Positions 18,508 to 26,474 of a DNA stretch of 64,000 bases are shown piece by piece (positions within the stretch are counted from its first letter, which is position 1; each line of letters begins with the position of its first letter). The DNA lies in contig NZ_QAOJ01000007.1 of NCBI RefSeq assembly GCF_003050835.1, positions 1 through 64,000 of the forward strand, given 5' to 3'. The notes under the pieces were generated by a model, which was not told the origin of the DNA, made no database searches, and saw only the letters and a list, made by a program, of their open reading frames with translations. The stretch is from Pseudomonas sp. GV071 (GTDB lineage: Bacteria > Pseudomonadota > Gammaproteobacteria > Pseudomonadales > Pseudomonadaceae). Both the position numbers and the translations under genes were made by a program.

Positions 18508-19416
18508 ATGTCTGCCCCTGCCCTATTCCCCCGTCATATCGCTGTGCTGACCCTGGCATTTCTGGCCAGTTGTTTTGCCGGTAACCATATCGCTGCGCGA
18601 ATCGCCTTCGACCATGACACCGGTTTGCTCCTGGCGATTCTGTGCCGCTCCGGCGTCACCACCTTGGTGTTGGCCGGGTTGGTGTGGTGGCGGCGTGATT
18701 CGTTGAAGTTGCCGGCCGGCACCTTGCCTTGGCAGTTGGCGCTGGGCCTGCTGATCGCCACCCAGAGCTTTTGCGTGTACTCCACCGTGGCGCGCATTCC
18801 CGTGGCGTTGGCGCTGTTGATCGTCAACGTCGCGCCGATTCTATTGGTGCTGCTGACCTGGGCCTTGGGCGGCGCACGCCCCACGCCTCGTTCGCTGCTG
18901 TTGATGGGGGTGATTCTGTTCGGTCTGGTATTCGCCCTGGATGTGCCCGCGCGCCTGAATGGCGTAGACGATGGCATCGAATGGGCCGAGGGCGTGCTGT
19001 TCGGCATTGGCGCGGCCGCGGTATTTGCCGTGGCGCTGTGGATCACCGACAACAAACTGGCTGGCATGAAAGGCACGGTGCGCAGCATGTTGACCATGCT
19101 TATCGTGTTTTCCAGCGTGGCAATTGCAGGTGCCAGCGGAGTGATGCCGGGGGGTGTCAGCTTGCCGTCAGCGAGCGAGGGCTGGCTCGCCCTCGCCTGC
19201 CTGGTGGTGCTTTATGGCGTGGCGTTTTCACTGCTGTTTGTCTGCATGACACGACTGGACATGGCCCGTAACGCACCGGTGATGAACGTCGAACCAGTGG
19301 CAAGCCTGGTGTTTGGCTGGCTGATCCTCGACCAGTTGCTGAGTGCCGGGCAGATCATTGGCGGGCTGATTGTGGTCAGCGGCATCGTCCTGTTGACGTA
19401 CCGCCGACGTGCCTAG
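18508..19416 (+). CDS. EamA/DMT-family permease
   Basis: A 302-aa inner-membrane protein with about 10 helices in two EamA repeats. The second repeat ends in MNVEPVASLVFGWLILDQLLSAGQIIGGLIVVSGIVLL, typical of drug/metabolite transporters. The substrate is unknown. It sits between the uronate TRAP genes and the regulator and may belong to the same catabolic locus. ATG 18508 has AAGG 6 bases upstream. ATG 18502 and a TTG further up are less likely starts. Its stop is three bases from the convergent GntR gene stop. Confidence 0.85.
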   Translation: MSAPALFPRHIAVLTLAFLASCFAGNHIAARIAFDHDTGLLLAILCRSGVTTLVLAGLVWWRRDSLKLPAGTLPWQLALGLLIATQSFCVYSTVARIPVALALLIVNVAPILLVLLTWALGGARPTPRSLLLMGVILFGLVFALDVPARLNGVDDGIEWAEGVLFGIGAAAVFAVALWITDNKLAGMKGTVRSMLTMLIVFSSVAIAGASGVMPGGVSLPSASEGWLALACLVVLYGVAFSLLFVCMTRLDMARNAPVMNVEPVASLVFGWLILDQLLSAGQIIGGLIVVSGIVLLTYRRRA

Positions 19417-19419
19417 CAG

Positions 19420-20184
19420 TCAGTCCTGGTTGGCCAACTGCGCCGCTTCGTGGGCCTGGCGCAGGCGCTCGCGGCTGTTGGTCAGGTGCAAACGCACGGC
19501 CGCGCGAGCGGCATCGGAATCCTGGCGGGCGATGGCTTCGAAAATCTGCTCATGCTCACGTTCCAGGCGGGCCATGTAATGGCGTTGATCATCATGGGCC
19601 AGGCGCGCCGAGTTGATCCGCGTGCGCGGAATGATGCTGGTGCCCAGGTGGCTCATGATGTCGGTGAAGTAGCGATTGCCGGTGGCTTCGGCAATCAGCA
19701 GGTGGAACTGGAAGTCCGAGGCCACTGCATCGCCGGAATGCGCCGCGCTTTCACGCAGAGCGTCGAGCACATCGCGCATGGCCTGCAGTTGGGCGTCGGT
19801 GCGGCGCTGCGCGGCCAGGCCGGCAGACTCCACTTCCAGACTGATACGGAATTCGAGAATGGCCAACACATCGCGCAGGGTGACAATGGTCGCCGGATCA
19901 ATACGAAAGCCGCTGGGGCTCGGCGTATCCAACACGAAGGTGCCGATGCCGTGACGGGTTTCCACCAGCCCCGAGGCCTGCAACCGCGAAAGCGCTTCAC
20001 GCACCACGGTACGGCTGACGCCTTGGGCTTCCATGATCGCCGACTCGGTCGGCAGCTTTTCACCCCGCTTGATCAGGCCATCGCGAATTTGCTGCGACAG
20101 CTCGGTCACCAACTCCTGGGCGAGGCTGCGATGCTTGCGGCGCACACGTGGCTGGGGGCTTGGGATTTCCATGTTGACGGTCAT
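19420..20184 (-). CDS. GntR/FCD-family regulator of the uronate-aldarate locus
   Basis: A 254-aa DNA-binding regulator. A winged helix-turn-helix lies at about residues 20-85 (LPTESAIMEAQGVSRTVVREALSRLQASGLVETRHGIGTFV), followed by an FCD ligand domain with the metal-binding set Asp157, His161, His211 and His233 intact. By family it probably releases DNA on binding a pathway intermediate. A similar motif at its own promoter and at the kdgD and udh promoters supports control of both units and of itself. It may correspond to regulators named GguR/GudR in other species; the effector is not known here. Confidence 0.88.
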   Translation of the reverse strand: MTVNMEIPSPQPRVRRKHRSLAQELVTELSQQIRDGLIKRGEKLPTESAIMEAQGVSRTVVREALSRLQASGLVETRHGIGTFVLDTPSPSGFRIDPATIVTLRDVLAILEFRISLEVESAGLAAQRRTDAQLQAMRDVLDALRESAAHSGDAVASDFQFHLLIAEATGNRYFTDIMSHLGTSIIPRTRINSARLAHDDQRHYMARLEREHEQIFEAIARQDSDAARAAVRLHLTNSRERLRQAHEAAQLANQD

Positions 20185-20207
20185 TCTCGGCTAACGGGCA
20201 GGCGGCC

Positions 20208-20236
20208 ATCATATCCCAGCGGTTGTACGATGACAC
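20208..20236 (-). promoter_or_regulatory. GntR gene promoter with operator in the spacer
   Basis: Leftward, GTGTCA (20236-20231), a 17-base spacer and TATGAT (20213-20208). The shared motif, read leftward as TCATCGTACAACC (20233-20221), overlaps the -35 and fills much of the spacer, as expected for autorepression. The divergent epimerase gene starts 83 bases to the right of the motif. Confidence 0.65.
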
Positions 20237-20318
20237 CCCTTGAGGCGCCGCAAAACTGCGGCATAACGACATCCTTTCGCGCATTCACCTGCGCCACTTC
20301 TTACAGGTTGTAACGCCC

Positions 20319-21185
20319 ATGACCAGCACCGCCCTTGTCAGCATCGAAGACGCCCTCACCCGCCTGACCGTGGCCCCCGCGATTGGCGGCAGCCTGGTGG
20401 CCTGGACCCGGCGCAGCGACGGCTTGAACCTGCTGCGCCCAAGCCCGGCGGATGCCGATGGACCTCGTCAGCTGGCGTGTTACCCACTGGCGCCCTGGTC
20501 CAACCGGATTGCCAATGGCGGCTTCGATTGTCCCGAGGGTTGGCTGGCCCTCAGCCCCAACGCCAGCAACGACCCCTTGCCGATTCATGGCAGCGCCTGG
20601 CAGCAGGCCTGGAGCGTGGTGGAGCACAGCGCCTCGAGCCTGGTCCTGAAGCTTGAGAGCCAGGTGCCGTTCGCCTACCGCGCCGAACAGCACATACGCC
20701 TCGACAACGGGCGGTTGAGCATTGAACTGAAAGTTACCCACCTGGCAGAGCAACCCTGCTGGCATGGGCTGGGTTTGCACCCGTATTTGCCGCGCACCGC
20801 TGCAACGCAATTGCAGGTGCACGCGGATCAGGTGTGGCTGTGTGATGAAGGGCGTTTGCCCACCGAGCTAAGTGCGTTGCCGCCGGAATGGAATTTCCGT
20901 CAGCCCGCAGGGTTGCCGGATGAGCTGGTGGATAACGGTTTTACCGGCTGGGATGGTCGGGCGCTGATTACCCAAGCGGATGCCGGTTACCAATTGGAAG
21001 TGCGGGCCACCGGCAGCGAATACTTCCTGCTGTTCTGCCCGCCAGATAAACCGTTCTTTTGCTTCGAGCCGGTGAGCCATCCGGTGAACGCACACCACCT
21101 GCCAGGGCGGCCGGGGTTGCGGTTATTGGAGAAGGGCGAGACGGCCGCTTTAAGCCTCAGCTTCCATTACCAGCCGCTAAGGTGA
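20319..21185 (+). CDS. Aldose 1-epimerase (GalM-like mutarotase)
   Basis: A 288-aa beta-sandwich epimerase of the GalM family, which interconverts alpha and beta anomers of sugars. Visible are NRIANGGFDCPEG, the histidines in PIHGSAW and WHGLGLHPYLP (likely acid), and the C-terminal FCFEPVSHPVNAHH with the catalytic glutamate. It lies divergently from the GntR gene with the shared operator in between. In this setting it probably supplies the uronate anomer that Udh prefers. The substrate is inferred. Confidence 0.85.
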   Translation: MTSTALVSIEDALTRLTVAPAIGGSLVAWTRRSDGLNLLRPSPADADGPRQLACYPLAPWSNRIANGGFDCPEGWLALSPNASNDPLPIHGSAWQQAWSVVEHSASSLVLKLESQVPFAYRAEQHIRLDNGRLSIELKVTHLAEQPCWHGLGLHPYLPRTAATQLQVHADQVWLCDEGRLPTELSALPPEWNFRQPAGLPDELVDNGFTGWDGRALITQADAGYQLEVRATGSEYFLLFCPPDKPFFCFEPVSHPVNAHHLPGRPGLRLLEKGETAALSLSFHYQPLR

Positions 21186-21209
21186 CAAAAAGCAGACCGT
21201 ATTCACGGG

Positions 21210-21971
21210 TTAAATCGCGGTAGAGCCGCCATCCACGGCCAACGAATGGCCGGTGGTAAACGCGGCGTTATCGCTGCACAGGTACATCACTGCCGCAGCG
21301 ATTTCCTCGACTTTGCCGATGCGGCCGACCGGGTGCATGGCCGCTACAAAATTGGCCTTGGTCGGATCCGCTTCGTGGGCACGACGGTACATGTCGGTAT
21401 CGATCACCGCCGGGCACACGGCGTTGACGCGGATTTTCTTCTTCGCGTATTCGATCGCCGCCGACTTGGTCAGGCCGATCACCGCATGCTTGGACGCGGC
21501 GTAGATACTCATCTTTGGCGCCGCACCCAGGCCGGCCACCGACGCGGTATTGACGATTGCGCCACCGCCCTGGGCCATGATCAACGGCAGCTCGTACTTC
21601 ATGCACAGCCACACGCCTTTGACGTTGACCCCCATGATGGCGTCGAACTCGGCTTCGGTACCTTCCGCCACCCGGCCTTTCTCGATCTCGATACCGGCGT
21701 TGTTGAAGGCGTAATCCAGACGGCCATAGGCGTCGATCACACCGGCCATCAGAGCCTGCACTTCGGCGTCCTTGGTCACGTCGCAACGGATGAACGTGGC
21801 GTCGCCGCCGGCATCGCGAATCAGCTGCACAGTGCCTTCACCGCCGGCCACATCGACATCCGACACCACTACTTTCAGGCCTTCGGCCGCGAATGCCTGC
21901 GCCGTGCCACGGCCAATCCCGTTGCCAGCACCGGTTACCAGGGCAACCTGGCCGGAGAAAGTCATGCTCAT
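21210..21971 (-). CDS. Short-chain dehydrogenase/reductase
   Basis: A 253-aa classical SDR with cofactor motif TGAGNGIG (residues 14-21), NNAG, catalytic Ser in NTASVAG, and YAASK (Tyr-x-x-x-Lys). Asp in VVSDVD after beta-2 points to NAD(H). It ends with the usual GGSTAI tail. The substrate is unknown. Two start codons (21971 and 21965) are both preceded by purine-rich sequence. It lies tail-to-tail with the epimerase gene, with 24 bases between them. Confidence 0.85.
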   Translation of the reverse strand: MSMTFSGQVALVTGAGNGIGRGTAQAFAAEGLKVVVSDVDVAGGEGTVQLIRDAGGDATFIRCDVTKDAEVQALMAGVIDAYGRLDYAFNNAGIEIEKGRVAEGTEAEFDAIMGVNVKGVWLCMKYELPLIMAQGGGAIVNTASVAGLGAAPKMSIYAASKHAVIGLTKSAAIEYAKKKIRVNAVCPAVIDTDMYRRAHEADPTKANFVAAMHPVGRIGKVEEIAAAVMYLCSDNAAFTTGHSLAVDGGSTAI

Positions 21972-22196
21972 TCCTTTATCCCTCTTTAGTGGTATCGAAT
22001 TGTTGTGGCGGCAAGTCTAGCCAGCCGCGCGGGGCCGGCGTCAGCACTATTAAAGGTCACGAGGAGCGGTTATCCAGCGCAGTGATGGCAACGGCATTTA
22101 GCAGATGGATAAGCCTGCATTCCGCTGATGATCAAACCTTGCCCTTGGGCGGTGAGCGGTCTATCACCACTGTTTCCCTGCCATGAGTGTTTAACC

Positions 22197-23204
22197 ATGA
22201 CCACCCAACTCAACCGTCAATTCCTCCTCGCCCAGCGCCCAGTCGGCCTCCCGAGCCGCGACACCTTCAGCTACGTGGAAAACCCAGTGGGCGAACCAGG
22301 CCCCGGCCAGATTCTGGTGAAAAACGAATACCTGTCCCTCGACCCGGCCATGCGCGGTTGGATGAATGACGCCAAGTCCTACATTCCGCCAGTGGGCATC
22401 GGCGAAGTGATGCGCGCGCTCGGCGTCGGCAAAGTGATCGCCTCGCAAAACGACAAATTCCCCGTAGGCACCTACGTCAACGGCGCCCTCGGCGTACAGG
22501 ACTACTTCCTCGGCGAGCCCAAAGGCTTCTACCCTGTCGACCCCAACCGCGCGCCACTGCCGCTGTACCTCTCGGCCCTGGGCATGACCGGCATGACCGC
22601 CTACTTCGCCTTCCTTGACGTCGGCCAACCAAAAGAAGGCGACACCGTGGTGATCTCCGGTGCAGCCGGTGCCGTGGGCAGTGTGGTCGGCCAGATCGCC
22701 AAGATCAAAGGCTGCCGCGTAGTCGGCATCGCCGGCGGCAAAGAGAAGTGCCAACTGCTGAAAGACGAGCTCGGCTTTGACGGCGTCATCGACTACAAAA
22801 ACGAAGACCTGCACGCTGCCCTGAAACGCGAATGCCCGAAAGGCGTAGACGTGTACTTCGACAACGTCGGCGGCGACATCCTCGACGCTGTGCTGACCCG
22901 CATCGCGCCGAAAGCACGCATCGTTATCTGCGGCGCCATCAGCCAATACAACAACAAAGAAAACGTCAAAGGCCCGGCCAACTACCTATCGCTGCTGGTC
23001 AACCGCGCGCGTATGGAAGGCTTCGTGGTCATGGACTACGCCAGCCAATTCGCCGACGCCGCCAAAGAAATGGGCGGCTGGATGGCGGCCGGCAAACTGA
23101 AGAGCAAAGAAGATATTGTCGACGGGCTGGAAACCTTCCCAGAGACGTTGCTGAAGCTGTTCAGTGGCGAGAACTTTGGCAAGCTGGTGTTGAAGGTGAG
23201 CTAA
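22197..23204 (+). CDS. NADP-dependent alkenal/one reductase (CurA-like MDR)
   Basis: A 335-aa zinc-free medium-chain dehydrogenase. The N-terminal pattern RPVGLPSRDTF...NEYLSLDPAMRGWM, the cofactor loop SGAAGAVGSVVGQIAKIKG, and YFDNVGG..LDAVL are those of the curcumin reductase/leukotriene B4 12-hydroxydehydrogenase group, which reduce double bonds next to carbonyls with NADPH. ATG 22197 was preferred over an in-frame upstream start at 22128, because homologues begin MTTQLNRQF-like. Confidence 0.88.
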   Translation: MTTQLNRQFLLAQRPVGLPSRDTFSYVENPVGEPGPGQILVKNEYLSLDPAMRGWMNDAKSYIPPVGIGEVMRALGVGKVIASQNDKFPVGTYVNGALGVQDYFLGEPKGFYPVDPNRAPLPLYLSALGMTGMTAYFAFLDVGQPKEGDTVVISGAAGAVGSVVGQIAKIKGCRVVGIAGGKEKCQLLKDELGFDGVIDYKNEDLHAALKRECPKGVDVYFDNVGGDILDAVLTRIAPKARIVICGAISQYNNKENVKGPANYLSLLVNRARMEGFVVMDYASQFADAAKEMGGWMAAGKLKSKEDIVDGLETFPETLLKLFSGENFGKLVLKVS

Positions 23205-23220
23205 ACAACTGGAAATGCAA

Positions 23221-23251
23221 AAGGCCGCGTCCCTAGAGAGCGGCCTTTTTT
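23221..23251 (+). terminator. Terminator after the CurA-like gene
   Basis: Stem AAGGCCGC/GCGGCCTT (23221-23228 and 23240-23247) ends in a short T run. Confidence 0.85.
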
Positions 23252-23488
23252 ATTACGGTCCGGCAACCCGTTTAACGGGGCCGGCCGTGAGATGAATTTA
23301 CTTTGGCGATCTCGAGCACCGGTACACCGTTGGGCGCGCGGCAGGCGCGAAAAGACCTGGCGTGTAGGTTTTGCTGTTGACCCCGGTGCCGGAAATGGAC
23401 GGCGATCCAAAAACATACCCACGAATATAAAAAGCACTCCGACCTTAAATATAAGGCCCAGGCGATATTCATTTAACGGCAGAAACAC
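23252..23488. other. Gene-free spacer, possibly transcribed
   Basis: About 240 bases between two terminators. Short leftward open frames exist (for example one reading MNIAWALYLRSECF and another reading MRAFVFLPLNEYRLG), but they overlap each other in different frames, have no clear ribosome-binding site and resemble no family I know. I annotate no gene here. Confidence 0.4.
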
Positions 23489-23516
23489 AAAGGCCCGCAT
23501 AAGCGGGCCTTTGTGT
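23486..23516. terminator. Bidirectional hairpin terminator
   Basis: Stem AAAGGCCCGC/GCGGGCCTTT with an ATAA loop, T-rich on both sides. It probably ends the leftward MFS gene. Confidence 0.7.
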
Positions 23517-23534
23517 GAGCGGCAGGAAAACGCC

Positions 23535-24860
23535 TTATTCGGCGTTGGCAGCCATGGACTGACGCATGGCCAAGGCATCTTTCGGTAGGTGACGAGCAGC
23601 CTGCAGCAGCGCCAGCAAGGTCAGCAGCATCGCTATCGGGATCAGGTACATGGCGTCATGCAGGCCAACGGCCTTGAACGCTTCGTTCATTTCCGCAGCG
23701 CCTGCGGCGTACATGGCCGAATGGGCGAAGTGGTCGGACAGCCAGCCCACCACGACGGGGCCGAGGCCGCCGCCGAGCAAGTACAGGCCGGCGAAGAACA
23801 GGGCCATGGCGGTAGCGCGCAGGCGAGGTTCGATCACGTCCTGAATCGAGGTGTAGACGCAGGTGTAGAAGTTGTACGAGAACAGCCAGCCGATGCTGAA
23901 AATGCCGACGAACAGGGCAATCTCACCCGCTTCCAGGGTCAACGCCCAGGCGGTGGCAACCGTGGCGATCACCATCGAAGCAGCTGCCATCAACAGGCGT
24001 CCGCGGGGCGACTTCTGGTGGGCCTTGTCGGCGAACCAGCCGCCGATGGTCAGCCCGAACAAACCAGTGACACCGACGATGATGCCGGTTGCCACTGCCG
24101 CCTGGCCCAACGGCAGCAGAAAGTAGCGTTGCAGCATCGGCACCATGAAGGAGTTGCAGGCGTAGGTGGCGAAGTTGAAGCACAGGCCGGCGACGATCAG
24201 CCACCAGAAGGTACGAATGCTCAGCACCTTGCGCACCGGGCGATCGACTTTCACCGCCGCCACTTGCACCACTTCGGCAGCGCCCCGCTGCGGTTCACGG
24301 ATAAAGAACATGAAGATCGCCAGGATCATCCCCGGCACAGCCGCGATAAAGAACGGCGCACGCCAGCTGCCGAACGCTTCGACCATCGCGCCGATGGTGA
24401 AGAACGCCAACAGCAAGCCGAGCGGCAGGCCAAGCATGAAAATGCCCATGGCGCGGGCACGTTTGCTGGCGGGGAACAGGTCGCCGATCAGCGAGTTGGC
24501 GGCCGGCGCGTAGCTGGCTTCGCCGATACCCACGCCCATGCGCACCAGCAGAAAGCTCCAGAAGCCGGTGACAAAACCGTTGACGGCAGTCAGGCCGCTC
24601 CAGGCCATCAGGCCCCAGCCCATGATTTTGCGCCGCGAGCCGGTGTCGGCCATGCGTCCCAGCGGCACGCCGGCAATGGCATAGATGATGGTGAAGGCAG
24701 TACCGACCAGACCGAGCTGCAGGTCGCTCAGGCTCCACTCATGGCGCAGCGGTTCGATGATGATCGCGGGGATGCTGCGGTCGAAGAAATTGAACAGATT
24801 GGCGAGAAACAGCAAGAACAAGACACGCCACGCATTGGCTGCCTGAGTAGCACTGGACAT
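23535..24860 (-). CDS. MFS transporter (spinster-like)
   Basis: A 441-aa inner-membrane protein with about 12 helices. The first helix reads LFLLFLANLFNFFDRSIPAIIIEPL (FDR signature), and the loop 2-3 motif is GRMADTGSRRKIMGWG. The closest group is the Spns/ExuT-like 'MFS transporter' cluster that takes up or exports organic acids or lipids. The substrate is unknown. It is a single gene with a terminator behind it, divergent from the YqjI/YqjH operon. Confidence 0.82.
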   Translation of the reverse strand: MSSATQAANAWRVLFLLFLANLFNFFDRSIPAIIIEPLRHEWSLSDLQLGLVGTAFTIIYAIAGVPLGRMADTGSRRKIMGWGLMAWSGLTAVNGFVTGFWSFLLVRMGVGIGEASYAPAANSLIGDLFPASKRARAMGIFMLGLPLGLLLAFFTIGAMVEAFGSWRAPFFIAAVPGMILAIFMFFIREPQRGAAEVVQVAAVKVDRPVRKVLSIRTFWWLIVAGLCFNFATYACNSFMVPMLQRYFLLPLGQAAVATGIIVGVTGLFGLTIGGWFADKAHQKSPRGRLLMAAASMVIATVATAWALTLEAGEIALFVGIFSIGWLFSYNFYTCVYTSIQDVIEPRLRATAMALFFAGLYLLGGGLGPVVVGWLSDHFAHSAMYAAGAAEMNEAFKAVGLHDAMYLIPIAMLLTLLALLQAARHLPKDALAMRQSMAANAE

Positions 24861-25066
24861 AACGGAATTCTCTTTTGTTGTTCTTATGAAACCGGCCGGG
24901 CCTCTACAGAAAAACTGTAGGACAAAGCACCAGGGTGCAATCTAGAGCCTCGCGTCCCCCGTGTCTGTGAACATTCGTAAAGCTTATGTAACTGAATATG
25001 GGCCTCGTGACGTACCTCCCACTGCACGTGTTGAGACCGTTTGTCATTTGGGCTTGCACACGCAAT

Positions 25067-25096
25067 AAGATATATCTTAAGTTATATCTTAGATAA
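25067..25096. promoter_or_regulatory. Operator region of the PadR (YqjI-like) operon
   Basis: A perfect 12-bp palindrome AAGATATATCTT (25067-25078) is followed by a second copy of TATATCTTA. The direct repeats at 25071-25079 and 25083-25091 are 12 bases apart. PadR repressors typically bind AT-rich ATAT-type dyads near their own promoter. A possible promoter is TTGTCA (25041-25046) with ATAAGA (25065-25070), so the operator would cover the -10 and the transcription start. Confidence 0.6.
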
Positions 25097-25116
25097 CCCA
25101 AGACGAGAGCAGAACG

Positions 25117-25689
25117 ATGCGAGACCACCATCACTTTCACCATCACCATCCACACATGCGCGAAACCGATGAGTTCGAACGCCGCCCCGGTGGGCGTGGC
25201 GGGCGCGGGCCGCGGGTGTTTGCCCCGGGCGATTTGAAGCTGTTGCTGCTGGACCTGATTGCTCAGCAGCCAAGCCATGGCTATGACCTGATCCGCCGGA
25301 TCGAAGACATGTTCGAAGGCGCCTATGCCCCGAGCCCAGGGGTGATCTACCCGACCCTGACCTTTCTCGAAGAAAGCGACCTGATTAGCGGCGACGCGCA
25401 GAACGGCAAAAAACTCTACAGCGTCACCGCTGCTGGCCAGGCCTCTTTGGCCGAGCAACAGGTGGCCCTGGAGGGCCTGAAGGTACGCCTGGAAGTAAGC
25501 AAACGCTCGCTGCGCGGCCATGACCGCCCGGCCCCGATTCACGAGGCGGTGCACAACCTGCGCCATGCCTTGCAACTGCACCACGGGCAGTGGAGCGAGG
25601 CGGAGATCATCCGCGTGCGCGACCTGCTGAACGCCGCCGCCACGGCCATCGCGGCCGGCCCTATCGCCACCCAGGAGACTGCGCAATGA
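25117..25689 (+). CDS. yqjI: His-rich PadR-family regulator, YqjI-like (nickel-responsive)
   Basis: A 190-aa regulator. Eight of the first 13 residues are histidine (HHHFHHHHPH), followed by a GGRGGRG linker. A PadR winged helix occupies about residues 38-115 (LLLLDLIAQQPSHGYDLIRRIEDMFEGAYAPSPGVIYPTL) and a helical dimerisation tail follows. This layout is that of E. coli YqjI, a nickel-binding repressor of itself and of the ferric reductase gene yqjH. The next gene overlaps by ATGA and encodes a YqjH-like protein, which makes the assignment strong. Metal choice is inferred. Confidence 0.87.
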   Translation: MRDHHHFHHHHPHMRETDEFERRPGGRGGRGPRVFAPGDLKLLLLDLIAQQPSHGYDLIRRIEDMFEGAYAPSPGVIYPTLTFLEESDLISGDAQNGKKLYSVTAAGQASLAEQQVALEGLKVRLEVSKRSLRGHDRPAPIHEAVHNLRHALQLHHGQWSEAEIIRVRDLLNAAATAIAAGPIATQETAQ

Positions 25690-26474
25690 CAACCGCCAAC
25701 CCGATGGGCATTCACCGCGTCATGCATGAAATCAAACGTCGTCGTCTGGAGGTGCTACGGGTTACCGATATCACCCCCCATATGCGCCGCGTCACCTTGG
25801 GCGGGCCCGAGCTCGCCGGCTTTATCAGCCTGGGCAGCGACGACCATATCAAGTGTTTCTTCGCGCAAAACGCCGAAGAGCAAGCGGCGTTGGAAAGCAT
25901 GCAGTTTGGTGGCAAGGGCAACGACGACGGTCCTAAACCAGCCATGCGCGACTACACGCCGCGCCGCTACGACGCCGCTGCAAATGAACTGGATATCGAC
26001 TTCGTGCTCCACGGCGACGGCCCGGCATCGACCTGGGCGGAACAGGTGACATCTGGCCAACCCTTTTATATAGGCGGCCCGCGCGGTTCCATGATCGTGC
26101 CGGATATCTTTGACAGCTACTTGCTGATTGGCGATGAAACCGCCCTACCCGCCATCGCCCGCCGCCTGGAAGAATTGCCGGCCAGCCGGCAGGTGTTGGC
26201 GTTGATAGAAGTGCCAAACGCCGCCGAGCAGCAAACCCTGCAGAGTGCGGCCAATGTCGAGATACAGTGGCTGCACCGCGAGGCCGGGCAAGACCTGCTC
26301 AGCGGCGTAAAAGCCCTTGGCAGCCTACCGGGTGGCTCGCTGTACACCTGGGTCGCTGCAGAGTCGGCTACCTCGCGGCGAATTCGTCGTGTGTTGCTGG
26401 ACGACTTCGGCGTCAACGAAGACTTCTTCAAAGCTGCCGGCTACTGGAAGCTCGACGAGACTAGCGAGGACTGA
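25686..26474 (+). CDS. yqjH: Siderophore-interacting protein / ferric-chelate reductase, YqjH-like
   Basis: A 262-aa flavoprotein of the SIP family, which reduces ferric siderophores or ferric citrate with NAD(P)H. The FAD site is RDYTPRRY (near residues 82-89), followed by DFVLHGDGPASTWAEQ and GGPRGSM; the C-terminal NAD(P)H part includes LLIGDETALPAIARRLEELP and the SIP-typical YTWVAAESA. Its ATG overlaps the regulator's stop (ATGA), so translation is coupled. The 3' end overlaps the convergent isomerase gene by 14 bases. Confidence 0.9.
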   Translation: MTTANPMGIHRVMHEIKRRRLEVLRVTDITPHMRRVTLGGPELAGFISLGSDDHIKCFFAQNAEEQAALESMQFGGKGNDDGPKPAMRDYTPRRYDAAANELDIDFVLHGDGPASTWAEQVTSGQPFYIGGPRGSMIVPDIFDSYLLIGDETALPAIARRLEELPASRQVLALIEVPNAAEQQTLQSAANVEIQWLHREAGQDLLSGVKALGSLPGGSLYTWVAAESATSRRIRRVLLDDFGVNEDFFKAAGYWKLDETSED

